Shown piece after piece: positions 1-15,178 of a DNA stretch of 64,000 bases. Source of the stretch: Epiperipatus broadwayi (Eukaryota; Onychophora; Udeonychophora; Euonychophora; Peripatidae); NCBI GenBank assembly GCA_028023455.1, contig JAQFVV010013289.1, positions 104,660 to 168,659 of the forward strand, given 5' to 3'. Numbering within the stretch: position 1 is the stretch's first letter; the number at the start of each line of letters is the position of its first letter. The position numbers were made by a program, and so were the translations under genes. A model generated the notes under the pieces. The model made no database searches. It was given only the letters and a program-made list of their open reading frames with translations, and was not told the origin of the DNA.

Positions 1-1017
1 ATTTCCAAGCCGCCACCTAGTCAATTTAGTCTAAATAATCTATCAAGATCACTTCTCATGTATTCTTTAACTTTGCCCTTATATATAAATAAATAACGTG
101 TAATTTGCTCTTAAATAATTTATATAAATTTAATTCTCTCTTATATGCCCTTTAATTTTGGTGCGGTCATTTATTTATATGTGTTTATTATTTGATTTAT
201 ATATCTGTTATTCATATGCCAATCTAAAACAATCTGACGAGTTGAATTTTCTAAAATCTTTTCTGTCATTTTTAAATAAGCCTTCATGAATCAAGTTTAT
301 TAACGTCCTCTTAAAATATAATGTATTGTTAATTAATACACTCACCAGATTGTTTTACGAGAGAACATTCTATTTATGTTTATATATATATAACTCTGGA
401 TTTTCTAACTGTATAAATTCAGAACTTAAGCTAATTAACGCTTTGAAATCTTTTAAAATGTTTTGTTTTTATTCAATTCTGAAAGGGTGACCCATTAATT
501 ATTTTCTATAACTGCCAGTCTTCTTATATTTTCCATATTCTTAAAGTTTCAAATCTTGTATTTAAATATTTCAGTTATTGTAAAAATCAATGAAGGTGAG
601 ATTGATTTATTTTAACTAGCAGAAAAAGTAATGGGGGGAAATCTTAATGTTTCTTTTACTAAATCAAATCTTAACGTATATTTTATTAATTTGAAATCTA
701 AATCTTAATGTTTCTTTTACTTGATAAAATCTTCAAGCATATTTTAGTAAATGAAATCTAAATTTCTATATATATATATATATTATAATCGCATGGCGTA
801 TTCTAGTATTCAAATAAGGGTCATTTATCTTAAAGCTGTAAAATGTATTCAATGTTGTTAGAGACATTTTTAATTACTGCGTTTCTGACATTTAACCGAT
901 CTTTGTGTTTTTATATATATGTGCTTCTTAATCTGGGGGTTATGACAAATTTGAACCCATAGGTTTCTTCTCAAGTCTTGTCCTGAGGATAGTTGAAGCT
1001 ACCCAGGACCATTTATT
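1..1017. other. AT-rich non-coding stretch, no gene seen
   Basis: No long open frame and no recognisable domain on either strand. The sequence is strongly AT-rich with short TA runs. It contains one local tandem duplication near 639-759, listed separately. From about 930 the base composition becomes noticeably GC-richer, leading into the double-TATA block next to the assembly gap. Confidence 0.6.
639..759. repeat. two-unit tandem repeat, about 61 bp
   Basis: The segment starting AAATCTTAATGTTTCTTTTA at 639 recurs at 700. Both units carry a second internal AATCTT block and end in TGAAATCT. The units differ at several positions, so the duplication is not recent. No coding potential is visible. 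Confidence 0.7.
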
Positions 1018-1020
1018 TTG

Positions 1021-1155
1021 TATAAAAGGCCTCTGGGGGTGATCCCGTAAGTTTGGCACACGCTATGCATATTCTCTTCATATATAAAAAGGCTTCTCGC
1101 GTCGGTTATACCAGCAAAAGTCTGGGCCACGACATGCGTATCCACTTTTCTCTAA
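1021..1155 (+). promoter_or_regulatory. duplicated TATA-containing block, possible LTR or promoter fragment
   Basis: Two diverged units of about 62-70 bp each begin with a strong TATA box (TATAAAAGG at 1021, TATAAAAAGG at 1083). Each continues into a GC-richer segment containing a match to CACGCTATGC / CACGACATGC. GC content is clearly above the surroundings. Such TATA blocks are common in LTR U3/R regions, but the sequence runs into a 500-N gap, so neither an element boundary nor a downstream gene can be seen. The promoter reading is an inference. Confidence 0.3.
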
Positions 1156-1233
1156 GCACTACCCAAGAAGGGGGTGTGAGATTTCGTTTTTCATCCAGAA
1201 GCACGACCTTTTCTCTTAGTTATTTTTAGGCTA

Positions 1234-1733
1234 NNNNNNNNNNNNNNNNNNNNNNNNNNNNNNNNNNNNNNNNNNNNNNNNNNNNNNNNNNNNNNNNNNN
1301 NNNNNNNNNNNNNNNNNNNNNNNNNNNNNNNNNNNNNNNNNNNNNNNNNNNNNNNNNNNNNNNNNNNNNNNNNNNNNNNNNNNNNNNNNNNNNNNNNNNN
1401 NNNNNNNNNNNNNNNNNNNNNNNNNNNNNNNNNNNNNNNNNNNNNNNNNNNNNNNNNNNNNNNNNNNNNNNNNNNNNNNNNNNNNNNNNNNNNNNNNNNN
1501 NNNNNNNNNNNNNNNNNNNNNNNNNNNNNNNNNNNNNNNNNNNNNNNNNNNNNNNNNNNNNNNNNNNNNNNNNNNNNNNNNNNNNNNNNNNNNNNNNNNN
1601 NNNNNNNNNNNNNNNNNNNNNNNNNNNNNNNNNNNNNNNNNNNNNNNNNNNNNNNNNNNNNNNNNNNNNNNNNNNNNNNNNNNNNNNNNNNNNNNNNNNN
1701 NNNNNNNNNNNNNNNNNNNNNNNNNNNNNNNNN
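1234..1733. other. assembly gap, exactly 500 N
   Basis: The run of N is exactly 500 bases, the usual placeholder for a gap of unknown length. The double-TATA block on the left and the tailed element on the right may belong to one mobile element whose middle is missing. Confidence 0.98.
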
Positions 1734-2481
<748 letters not shown>

Positions 2482-5265
2482 TATATTATATTCTTATTTG
2501 TAAATGTTCCAACGCACAATTTCAAATTTGTTTTTTTAAAAAAGATAAGGTAAAGTTTTTTTTTGAAAGAATGTAATTATTTTTTTATCCATTATACATT
2601 GTACAGACTTAAACCTGCATTTATATATGTAATATATGCGGGGTTCAAACTCACACTTTGACATAACCCACCATTCTAAGTGCCATTTCATATTGCTGAC
2701 CCACCTAGTAATGGATTTATAAGTAATTAATCATTGTCGTTATATTTATTACTTTTTTTTTTCCGTTATATTTATACATTTGTATTAAGAAAAAAAAAAT
2801 CTTTTAATTTGTTTTATAAACATGAAATCGAAATAAGTGGTTTTATTTAAAGAATGTACATATAATAGGTAGTCTAATTACTCCAAAATGTAAACCTGTT
2901 AATTGAAAAAAAGGAGAGTTTAAAACAAAATTTTGAAAGGAATTTACATAAGATAAAATTACTGATTTTCTAGATGAGGCAATATTTCATTTGGGTGGGT
3001 GGGTTATGAAATTGTGGTTGATAGGCAGACTATATAAGCTACCTAGCAGGTGCTGGATTATTCATTCATATTCAGTCTCATTAATGCTTTGATTGACTCT
3101 TGCAGTTTTAATTATTCTTATACTGATTCTTCTGTAGGCTGTTATATATGTTTTCTGCAGTGATACTTTCATATCCAGTTTGGATTGGCTGTTTTAATCA
3201 ATTTAAAATGCATTATTGTTTTTTATTTATACTGTTACTGATGGAAAGTACAGAAAATCAATATGATTATGAAAAATTATTCATACGAGGAGTAGCTGTT
3301 ATGAATATTTGGTAAAGGCTGTCAAAGTATAAGAAAGGAGAATGGAGAGCAGAATCACATCAAAAGTACAGCCCAAAATCTTCATGGAAATATGCCAATT
3401 CTAAAAAGAAAGGAAGCAAAAGTTTTTCTTATTTTTCAATTAACCCAAAGACCACATTATAATTTAAAAGAGAAGCAGTACTTGAACTCTGAAACTGTAA
3501 TTATCTAGCTTGCAATAATAAGCTTGCAGCTGAAATGAACAAATATCACCATTTCCTTATGATAAAGTCTGCCATAAAAAAAACAACTAGATTGGAAAGT
3601 AAGATTAAAGTATCCTGAAAAGAAACTTGATGGAGATGGTACCAATATTTTGTTTACTTAACCAAATGAAGATGGAGTAGAGTTTCTGCAGCAGTGCACC
3701 TGCCCATTCATATTTTTGTGCTCAAGATGTGAGTGTTAAAGATCAAGCCTGCCCTGTTTGAAGAATTAGACAGTGCATGTGTTTAGGCAAGTTAAGCTTT
3801 GCAGTCCTGTTTTAGCAGTCATATGATCCACCTAGAAGTTGAACTTGGAGAAATTTAAAAAGCCAATATGAGTGTATACTTTTATATTCTTTTGTTTGAA
3901 TATATTATTAATTTTGTGTTGTATATCATATATTTCTTATTTGTTACTATATTAGTATTATTAGTCATTTTCTTTTAACAATTTTTTTTATATATAACAT
4001 TTTGGAGATTTATGCCATGTTTCTAACATTGATCAACTATGTGTAGGATCCCTTTATTTTTTTATTTCAACTTATGGAGGTGACACCTCAAATTGAGTGT
4101 CTTAGTGCCCATGTAATTTAAGCATTATCACTATACACCCAGAATAAGGGTGGTGTATATGATGTCTATTAAAAGGTAACCCTGTGCAAAAAAATAAAAA
4201 CCTATGTTTATTTAATATTAAAGAGTAATTTAAAGAAAATATAAATGTTAGACAGATTCGTAAACTTAAAAATCAATTTCTTTCATTAATTACACATTTA
4301 TTTATCTGGCAGGGAGGGAGTATAGACCACACCCATTATGTGACTATCTTTTATATGCTTTGAACTGACTAAATTTACTTCATTTATAGTTTAACCCAAA
4401 TTTCTCTTTAAGAACTTAAGTTTCTCTTTAACATACAAATATTTATTGAGTCAATTTGTTTAAAAGAAAATGGTAGAATATTATTTTTTGTTTCTTTTTT
4501 TTATATATTTCACTATATAATGTTAGAACAGTTTATATGAAATAGAGAAAATCTATGCAGCAGAAGGTGTAATAGTATAAATTTATGATACAAATTTATA
4601 TTATGTAAATATGTATTTGATGTAGGAAACGGATAAAATAAATAATATTATTCTGTGTTTTTAAACTGTTTTCAGTATTATTCATTTATGTTTGAAATCT
4701 ATTTGTAATTTATACACATTATACTTATATAATCGACAAACATACCCAAATAACCTGAGATGAGAAATATTATAATAATCTAGTTAGTGGGATACATGTA
4801 TCTCAGGGTTAAATTAGAATCTTACTTAGCTTCCAAGCTTTTCTATATTTAATCCATTAATTATAATGGTCAAAACTAATTGGCATACTCTTTCAGCAGA
4901 GAAAAGAAAAGTGAGGGAAAAGATATTCTTTGCCAGGAGTGGCCTGTAAAGACTGCATAATAATACAGTACTTCCAAGGGTGTGCAAACACACAAAAAAC
5001 ACCAACAGTAAAATATATAATTTCATGGGAGTGGGATTAATTTAACAAGGAAGGGCTTTTATTAATCTATTTATCATTAAATCTCCCTCCTCTAATAATT
5101 CTTCAGGAAGTATTTATTTGTATTTACTCACAGATATTACTGAGAATTATTATCGATCTTACAACTTTTGTACTTATGTCACTTCATATTCAATGCCTAT
5201 GTAGGTCATTTAGTTATAAGACCAAAGTAGAAGATTTCAGACTGGTTCAATATATATATATATAT
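2482..5265. other. non-coding stretch with one weak pseudogene-like patch
   Basis: AT-rich DNA without a supportable gene. The part from about 3240 to 3800 is less AT-rich. Near 3695-3780 it has Cys-rich codons in two different frames (a CxxC-like patch, then CPV) that loosely recall the second half of a RING finger. No continuous frame exists, so I do not call a gene. The short minus-strand frame at 4826-5026 is hydrophobic with no recognisable domain and is most likely chance. Confidence 0.5.
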
Positions 5266-5431
5266 TCTGCGGATTTTAAGATTGTTTGTAATTATTTATA
5301 AACCGTTAAAAATATTATTTCAATTATAATTTTATATATATATCCCTTAATTAAAACAATATTGTAATTATAATTGAAATAATATTTTTAACAGTTTACA
5401 AACAATTACAAACAATCCTTAAATCCACAGA
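5266..5431. mobile_element. foldback (MITE-like) inverted repeat
   Basis: Two arms of about 65 bp, 5266-5330 and about 5364-5431, are imperfect reverse complements separated by a loop of about 30 bp. The outer ends read TCTGCGGATTT and AAATCCACAGA. The structure would form a long hairpin and fits a small non-autonomous foldback or MITE-type element. No target-site duplication is obvious because the left flank is a TA microsatellite. Confidence 0.65.
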
Positions 5432-5481
5432 AGTACTTTAGGTTACTTTGTAACCTGGCTCCACTGCCATTAAATTCAAAT

Positions 5482-5483
<2 letters not shown>

Positions 5484-5522
<39 letters not shown>

Positions 5523-5552
5523 AAATTAAGAATATAAATATAGAGTTACATG

Positions 5553-5590
<38 letters not shown>

Positions 5591-5613
5591 GAATATAAAT
5601 ATAGAGTTACATG
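5484..5613. repeat. CA/TA microsatellites with a duplicated 61-bp segment
   Basis: A (CA)n run passes into (TA)n. The block AAAATTAAGAATATAAATAT occurs twice (5522 and 5583), each time flanked by (TA)n. The right copy abuts the left end of PLE1. Confidence 0.8.
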
Positions 5614-6817
5614 ACACAATTTGTACTTTTGATATAAATGAAATGTATGGATCAATAGATCGAATAGTCAATTAATATTATTTATAATGCTCTTGTTTCA
5701 AAAAATGTAAAGTCTGATATTATAAATTTTATTATAAAAGTATTGCAGTTTAGTGATAAAAATCTTTATGTTAATTTTAATAATGATTATTATAAAATGA
5801 ATTATGGATGGCCAATGGGTCTTCCTGCTGTTGCTCAAATTTGTAATTTTATTATATCAACTTATGAAAGTAAAATTTTAAGGCAATTGAGATTTCAAGA
5901 AATTAAAACAAATCATAGATTTATGGATGATGTTTTTATTTGTGGAAAACATGATTTAATAATCTGTTTATTTAATGAACCAATCACATTAAAGATATAA
6001 AATGGGTTATAACTGAAGAGAAAAACAATTTCGGAAAATTATTGGATATTCAAGTTATACATAATGATTACAGTTTGGATTATTTTATAATAATTAAACC
6101 AATTGAAACTACAGGTTTTATTCCATATGAATCACATGTTCCTATAAGTCATAAGTTTTCTGGATTGAAATCATTCTTATTTCGAAATGAAAAATTGTGC
6201 AAATATTCTAGTGATAAAATTAAAAATGTACATTTATTTGTTAATGATTTGTTGAAAATTGGTTATTATAAAAATGTTATTACAAATATTATTAAAAAAT
6301 TTAAAAGGAATCAACGATATAATAAAATTAAACATAAAAATAATATCAAAATGAAATGGATTTCAATGCAATTCATATCGATAAACAGGTCAAGTTTTTT
6401 AGAAGAATTTATAATGGTTTGTGCCATATTTCTTTTTTCTCAACAAATAATATAAATAGCTTATTTAATAACTCTAAAATCCAAAATTCAATGTTTAATC
6501 GAAATTCTATTAAATGTAGATTGATTTGTGGTTGTGGCTTACAATACATCAGTGAATCTAAGTGTACATTTGAGAAAAAAATAAAAGAGCATATACTTTT
6601 ATATAATAGAATTCAAAAAGAGAAACAATCTGGAATAGATATAAATAAACCTTCATCATCAGTTATATTTGATCATAATAAATCTTGTCAACATGGATTT
6701 AAATTTGATTATAAAAATATGAAAATTATTCAAATTGAACGTTGGCATAATAAACATAAAATAAAAGAGGCTATGCTGATTTCAAAAAATCGTCAAATGT
6801 TAATGAATCGCCAGTAA
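5614..6817 (+). pseudogene. PLE1 reverse transcriptase plus GIY-YIG endonuclease, frameshifted
   Basis: Three frames together cover the C-terminal half of a Penelope polyprotein. Visible RT motifs are A (FDINEMYGS, followed by a frame break), B (WPMGLPAVAQ near 5807-5836) and C (FMDDVF near 5921-5938). The thumb and linker follow (6042-6355). The endonuclease part (6356-6817) has CGCGLQYISES, then KIKEH with a conserved His, HNKSC, and an EAM block whose Glu matches the usual catalytic position. Compared with PLE2, a one-base deletion near 5980 and another near 6380 break the frame. The copy is therefore inactive, though decay is modest. The family assignment rests on motif order and is secure; the subfamily is not. 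Confidence 0.85.
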
Positions 6818-6937
6818 TCAAATGTTAAGATAACAGAATTGTGGGAAATCTGAATTGAAGTATGGGTATTGTTAAAGGTTGTCTCATTTTGATTATTCAA
6901 TGTTATATAGTTGATAAAGACTACAAAATGTAGAGTT

Positions 6938-7033
6938 GATAGTACTTCTAAAAATAATATAATTTTTATATATATATATTATAATGATAGTACTTCTAAA
7001 AATAATATAATTTTTATATATATATATTATAAT
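6938..7033 (+). repeat. two identical 48-bp tandem units at the PLE1 3' end
   Basis: The unit beginning GATAGTACTTCTAAAAATAA at 6938 is repeated without change at 6986. The same terminal sequence (AGTACTTCTAAAAATAATAT) ends the coding tail of PLE2, so the duplicated piece is the PLE 3' terminus plus a TA run. Confidence 0.9.
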
Positions 7034-8813
7034 GCTCAGATAATAAGCAAAGAGTCTTACCATATCTGCACTATAGGGTGCCACCAGACATTTGCACCTG
7101 GAAAATTTATATAGTAGGCAGATACGTAAGATAAGATTCAAATTTTATATATGTATATTTTATTCCGATCTTCAGCCCCAGTCACTAGCTTGAGAAGCAG
7201 CAGAGATAAATATAAAATATACATTCTTATTAAAATATTTTTCAATATAAAGAAATAAAAAGAAGACACTGCCAGTAATAACACACACACACAAACACTT
7301 ATTTAAACATATATAAGATTTTGAATTATTTTAGTATCACTTTTACTTTAAAATTTAACTTACATTTTAGCTTGGATTTTAGAGTTTAATTTACATTTTA
7401 ATTTCTATAAGTTTGCACAGATGAATTTAATATTTTATTAAAGTGTCGAGTATGAATAGACTACATTGATTGCATTTGAAAAGAAAATATTCTATCCCTT
7501 ATTTAACCTTAGGCCAAAAGTCTGCAGTTCAACCAACTTCAATCCATCTGATACATTGATGTATTCAATGCAGCATGAGTATGATAGCACAAATATCATA
7601 CTCTCAGAAACGTACATCTGAACAGCATGGTTATAGAAGACATTGACTCTAGTCCAGGCAGGAATACTAAATCTGTCTGATGAGAAGAGCAATAAAAAAC
7701 TCCATAGGAAGGGACTGCATTTTCCATCTTACTATCCCATTCCATAGGCAAAAAGGGTGTGTGTGGCATTTAATGTGATCCTGCACATAGCAGTCCTCAT
7801 ACTAAGTTTACTAATTACACCAATATATCCTACCCTCCCTTAAACTAACATAACTTTATGAATCTATGCAGCCATTCACGCCCGACTTAAATTTAACATT
7901 TATCAAAAATTCTTTAACAAAAAAAAGTCATAATAAAAACTTAAAAAAACAGAAAAAAAAAAAATGGAAATGATTTTTTTTTTAAAAAATACATCAAATA
8001 ACATTATTAATATTAATTTACGTTGGTCAGATAGGTTTCTATTTGTATTATTTACTGAAAGATTTAGAATTTAGAGTTATTGTTTTGAAAATGTTCATAA
8101 AGTTCTTACTGGCATTTTAAAAGGTTCATCTTTATCTGTTGCTTGCCATTTGGGATCCAGCATTAATTCCCTCAATGTTCTGTGGTCTGCAATATAGAAA
8201 ATGATTGGTCATTTCTCTTTCTTTCCTTTTTTAGCAAAACTTAAGGGATTGATGAGTGCATCTTTCCAATCCCTTCTCCTTCAACTCTAGCACACCTCTG
8301 CTTTCAGCTCTCTATCTTCTCTAATTATTTTTTTTTATTTTCAAACTTTTCCTTTTATTGTAAACTTTTGGATCTAGTGGACATTACATCATGACGATGA
8401 TAATCTTTTCATTGAGGTCCATTTCCTGAATGATTTCTTTTATTGGATATTAGTTTCTATTGTTTTTTCTCTCCTATCTGACCTTTACTAATACATTTTG
8501 CAATGCCCAAGGGCTAGCTTACTTTTAACTAATTAAAATATTCATTTCTATTTTACAATAGCGTTAATTAATTTATTGTACAAACTTAAAGATATATTTT
8601 TTTCTCTAAAACTTTTTAAGTTTTTGTTTTTAAAATACTTTTTTTTTTAAATAAAGTTTTATTTTAATAATTTTCCATCTATGCGATTTTATATATTAGA
8701 GTTTAGATGATGTTTAATTTTCAATTTTTAATTCTTAAAAAAAAGTTTTTATTTGCGAACTTTTATTTTTCATGACTAATTTTTTTAAAAAAAATTGATG
8801 TAATGGTGTATGG
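7034..8813. other. non-coding stretch, no gene seen
   Basis: AT-rich sequence with homopolymer runs. A less AT-rich island at about 7490-7800 has a 66-residue minus-strand frame with no recognisable domain; I treat it as chance. No RNA gene or repeat structure was recognised. Confidence 0.5.
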
Positions 8814-8851
8814 CCCGTTACAATATATTTTGATATATATATACTGTATTT

Positions 8852-8912
<61 letters not shown>

Positions 8913-8918
8913 AATGGG
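8814..8918. repeat. (TA)n array bracketed by inverted 12-mers
   Basis: CCCGTTACAATA (8814) and TATTGTAATGGG (8907) are near-perfect reverse complements enclosing two TA runs, the longer at 8854-8909. The arrangement suggests the array sits at or inside the ends of a small palindromic element rather than being a free microsatellite. Confidence 0.7.
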
Positions 8919-9074
8919 ATGGGTGGGTGGTATCAACAAGTGGAAATAAAGTCTGGAATATAAAACCTGGGGTGATGGAAAATCATCATCAACCCCAATC
9001 AATACAAAATCAATAATCAATAATTTATAAAAAGTATATTTAAGTATAAATATTTAATAAGAGCATGAGATCAA

Positions 9075-9157
9075 GAGATCACTGAGAACATTGAGACATT
9101 AGCCAGCTAAGTGAGAAGAACGAGATCACTGAGAACATTGAGACATCAGCCAGCTAA
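9075..9157. repeat. two-unit tandem repeat, period 47
   Basis: GAGATCACTGAGAACATTGA and the following 16 bases (AGCCAGCTAA at the end) occur at 9075-9110 and again at 9122-9157 with one difference. No coding potential. Confidence 0.9.
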
Positions 9158-9295
9158 CTCAGAATAACAACTACAAGCATAATTATCCACCAGCACCAGC
9201 ATTTAAAAAATAAGTACAAGTAAATAGTTGAGAGAAATAACCATCCATCATCATCATTGATGGTAATAAACAAATCAGTACAATAAATCAGAATA

Positions 9296-9370
9296 AAATC
9301 AACAGTCAACATTGTGACTGGATTTGAACCATGAAAAATATAAATCAACAGTCAACCTTGTGACTGGATT
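9296..9370. repeat. two-unit tandem repeat, period 46, with box-B-like motif
   Basis: AAATCAACAGTCAACATTGT and the following GACTGGATT occur at 9296-9324 and 9342-9370. In the first unit the minus strand reads GGTTCAAATCC, a good match to a tRNA box B, so a decayed tRNA-derived SINE is possible. No box A was found at the right distance, so this is tentative. Confidence 0.6.
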
Positions 9371-12469
<3,099 letters not shown>

Positions 12470-13775
12470 AATATTTATATTTATTCAGACCTTTTAAAAG
12501 TTTAATTTATAAAACAATATTGTAAATTAGAGAAAATATCTACTATAATTTTTGTCTGTATTTATTTCTACTTTTCCTTTATATATATATATATGCACAC
12601 ACTATATCATTATGGGTGTACCATGTAACCCAACCAGTTACAATATGTATATATATATTACATAACAGAAAATAACTGAAGCTTCCAATGAGTTATATAC
12701 AGTTTGCAATCCTATGACAATATAAATGCTCCAGTGCCAATTCTATATGAGATAGAATAAATTTATAATTCATTGCATCTTTACTTATTGATAAGACTCT
12801 TATGATGCTACTACTATATGGGTTAGCTCAGTTGGGGTTACAGGGTATGGTGGTCATATAGAATGTAAATGGGAATGATAGAGGCATTTATAAATAACAA
12901 TTATATAAGGTTGATTTAATTATATTACAAGCATCTATTAAATAATAAGGGCATATATCATCACAATAAATAAAGTATAGACAATGATGAGGAATGGGTA
13001 CCTTTTGCCTAACATCATTATCCATTCTAAGCAAGGTAAAATCATATATTGTGCACTGCACTATTAAGATCTTTTAAATCTGTACTGTTTAAATAAATGG
13101 CATATACTGGCAAATTAATAAATTCTATAGTTATATTATGTTGAACATATGTGTATGTGGAAATGGTCAATCTAACATATATGATAAAGCAGTTCAGAGG
13201 TAATCTTATTTCAACAAAACATTTATTACAAGAAAACACTATTTTACAACACATCGATGATGATTTTAACATTACCGTTACATTACACATACTTAATTAA
13301 ATAATATTAATTACATAGTTTGCACACTTAGTATTTAAAGACACTGCTTCCTATTTATTATCTTAACTACATTTATTACTTTATTTGTTCATTTACTGAC
13401 AATAAACAATAGAAGAAATTATGCATTTACATTCCAATATTAATACATCTATTCTCACTTTTGCTCTTGATAAGCTAAAACAAACAGTATCAAAGAGTCA
13501 TCTGATGCTATAAAATAATTTCTGGATAACTGTAAGTTAATATTTGCTATATAAATCCAAGTGACAGTTTTATTACCTTTGCATTAGATAGAGTAAAATT
13601 TCCGTATGCCTACAAATCTATGTCTGTAATCTGAAACTTAGTACTAACTTTATCAAATTGACTTTAAATAAGATAAATTTTATAATATACTATTATGTTC
13701 ATGTTGGGAGGATGAATTAATAATGATAATAATGAAATACTGACAATAAGTATCGTAATTTGTCAAGTTACTCAG
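12470..13775. other. non-coding stretch, no gene seen
   Basis: AT-rich, with short TA runs. At about 12821-12840 there is a perfect box-A-like string (TAGCTCAGTTGG), but no matching box B or cloverleaf follows, so no tRNA or SINE is called. The frame at 13042-13290 has no recognisable domain. Confidence 0.5.
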
Positions 13776-14460
13776 AACTCACAATTCTAGTGATGGTTTC
13801 TTTCTATATCTTTAATTTAACCATATTTCCGAATGTGTGTGCATTTATAAGATCATAAATACAAAGCATTTATTAATTATATATCTATCGGAATACGGTT
13901 GGTGCAGCAAGCTAATCTTTAAATTAATAATCTTAATCCAAGCATTTTCATAGAAATCCATAATACGTTTATCTGCTATAACCAACATTTATTCCCTGAC
14001 GGTAACTACGACCAAATAAAGGAGTAAAAAATAAATAAATATTCACATATATGCACGAGAGAGTTAACTAAAATTTCCAAATTCAAAGTTAATTCTTCAA
14101 TAAACATCTATCAACTTAACTCACAATTCTAATGATGGTTTCTTTCTATATCTTTAATTTAACCATATTTCTGAATGTGTGTGCATTTATAAGATCATAA
14201 ATACAAAGCATTTATTAATTATGTCACTATCAGAATACGGTTGGTGCAGCAAACTAATCTTTAAATTAATAATCTTATTTCAAGCATTTTCATAAAAATC
14301 CATAAAACGTGTATCTGCTATAACCAACATTTATTCGCTGACGGTAACTACGACCGAATAAAGAAGGAGAGGGGAGTAAAAAATAAATAAATATTCATAT
14401 ATATGCACGTGGGAGTTAACTAAAATCTCCAAATTCAAACTCCACTGATTAATCATCAAT
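13776..14460. repeat. tandem duplication of a 342-bp unit
   Basis: The sequence from AACTCACAATTCTAGTGATG at 13776 recurs at 14118 with few differences. The repeat covers a run through GGTAACTACGACC(A/G)AATAAA and GAGTTAACTAAAAT. Copy 2 has a short purine insertion (GAAGGAGAGGGG) after the AATAAA-like block. Only two units are present. No frame is conserved between the copies, so this looks like a segmental tandem duplication or a two-copy satellite seed. Confidence 0.9.
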
Positions 14461-15030
14461 AAATGGGGCCTTTCCACGTCATTTAGGAAATAGAAATATC
14501 TCAGCATATATTATTAAACCAGAAAATCTACCACCCCTCACGGCCCAACAAATAAGGAACCACGGAGAGCATTGCTCAATCCACATATCAAAATCACCCT
14601 TCAAATGCTCCTTCATCCAAATGTATTTAACGCATTTCATATATAAACAAATCTATATGCAGACAAACTCTTAATTCTTCATCCTCCTTTAACATGCGGC
14701 CGCCAAACACAAGCGATAGAAAAACAAATTACAGACTTGATAAATAGTTTACAACTGTGCACACACATGCGAATACATGATCAAATATAAAATGATTTCT
14801 AAATCAAATGAAACAATAAAATGTCATATTAACAATAATTAAATCTACATGAATCTATTACGTGTGAGAATTATGAATATTGAATTTACTATGCATACTG
14901 GCATAAATATATCCATGCATCTATCTATTATTATTAACTAATGCACATTAATGAATTTAATTTTGAACTAATAATATGAGCATGAGAATAACCATTTTCT
15001 TTTAACACAATACCAAAAAAATAATATTAC
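14461..15030. other. non-coding stretch, no gene seen
   Basis: AT-rich except for a modestly GC-richer patch near 14510-14710 (CACGGCCCAACAA, ATGCGGCCGCC). No frame, fold or repeat recognised. Confidence 0.5.
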
Positions 15031-15178
15031 CAACTTGATATACTTTTTTTTTTTTTCATAGGTCATAGCATTCGCCGGGACCCGAACTCACAACCGTCTG
15101 CAACCAACTACTTGCTTGCAAGGCGGCTAGCGATGACCTCTCGGCTAACTAACAATGCTTGGCAACTTGATATACTTT
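15031..15178 (-). mobile_element. tRNA-derived SINE with 16-bp target-site duplication
   Basis: The minus strand reads from about 15162 down to 15047: a tRNA-like head with TTAGCCGAGAGGTCATCGC (box-A region, resembling the class II Ser/Leu type GCCGAGNGGT), then GAGTTCGGGTCCC (a strong box B), a short body, and an A-rich tail (T run on the + strand). Perfect 16-bp direct repeats CAACTTGATATACTTT flank it at 15031-15046 and 15163-15178. This is the signature of LINE-mediated insertion. The intact duplication means the insertion is fairly recent. The autonomous partner is not identifiable from the short tail. Confidence 0.9.

Larger units (their letters stand above)
5614..7033 (+). mobile_element. 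PLE1: Penelope-like retroelement, 5'-truncated
   Basis: The segment carries the C-terminal part of a Penelope-type reverse transcriptase followed by a GIY-YIG endonuclease and a 3' untranslated tail ending in TACTTCTAAAAATAATATAA. It is closely related to PLE2 at 21.9 kb: much of the DNA reads in parallel. It starts within the RT domain at motif A (FDINEMYG near 5621-5645), so the N-terminal part is missing. The last 48 bp are duplicated in tandem (6938-7033). PLEs normally transpose by target-primed reverse transcription and are often 5'-truncated, as here. Confidence 0.85.

Noticed and set aside
12821-12850. TAGCTCAGTTGG, a perfect tRNA box-A-like string
   Set aside because: No box B or acceptor pairing follows at tRNA or SINE distance; likely chance.
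13776-14460. possible CRISPR-like or satellite array
   Set aside because: Only two units and no spacers; an ordinary tandem duplication in animal-type DNA.
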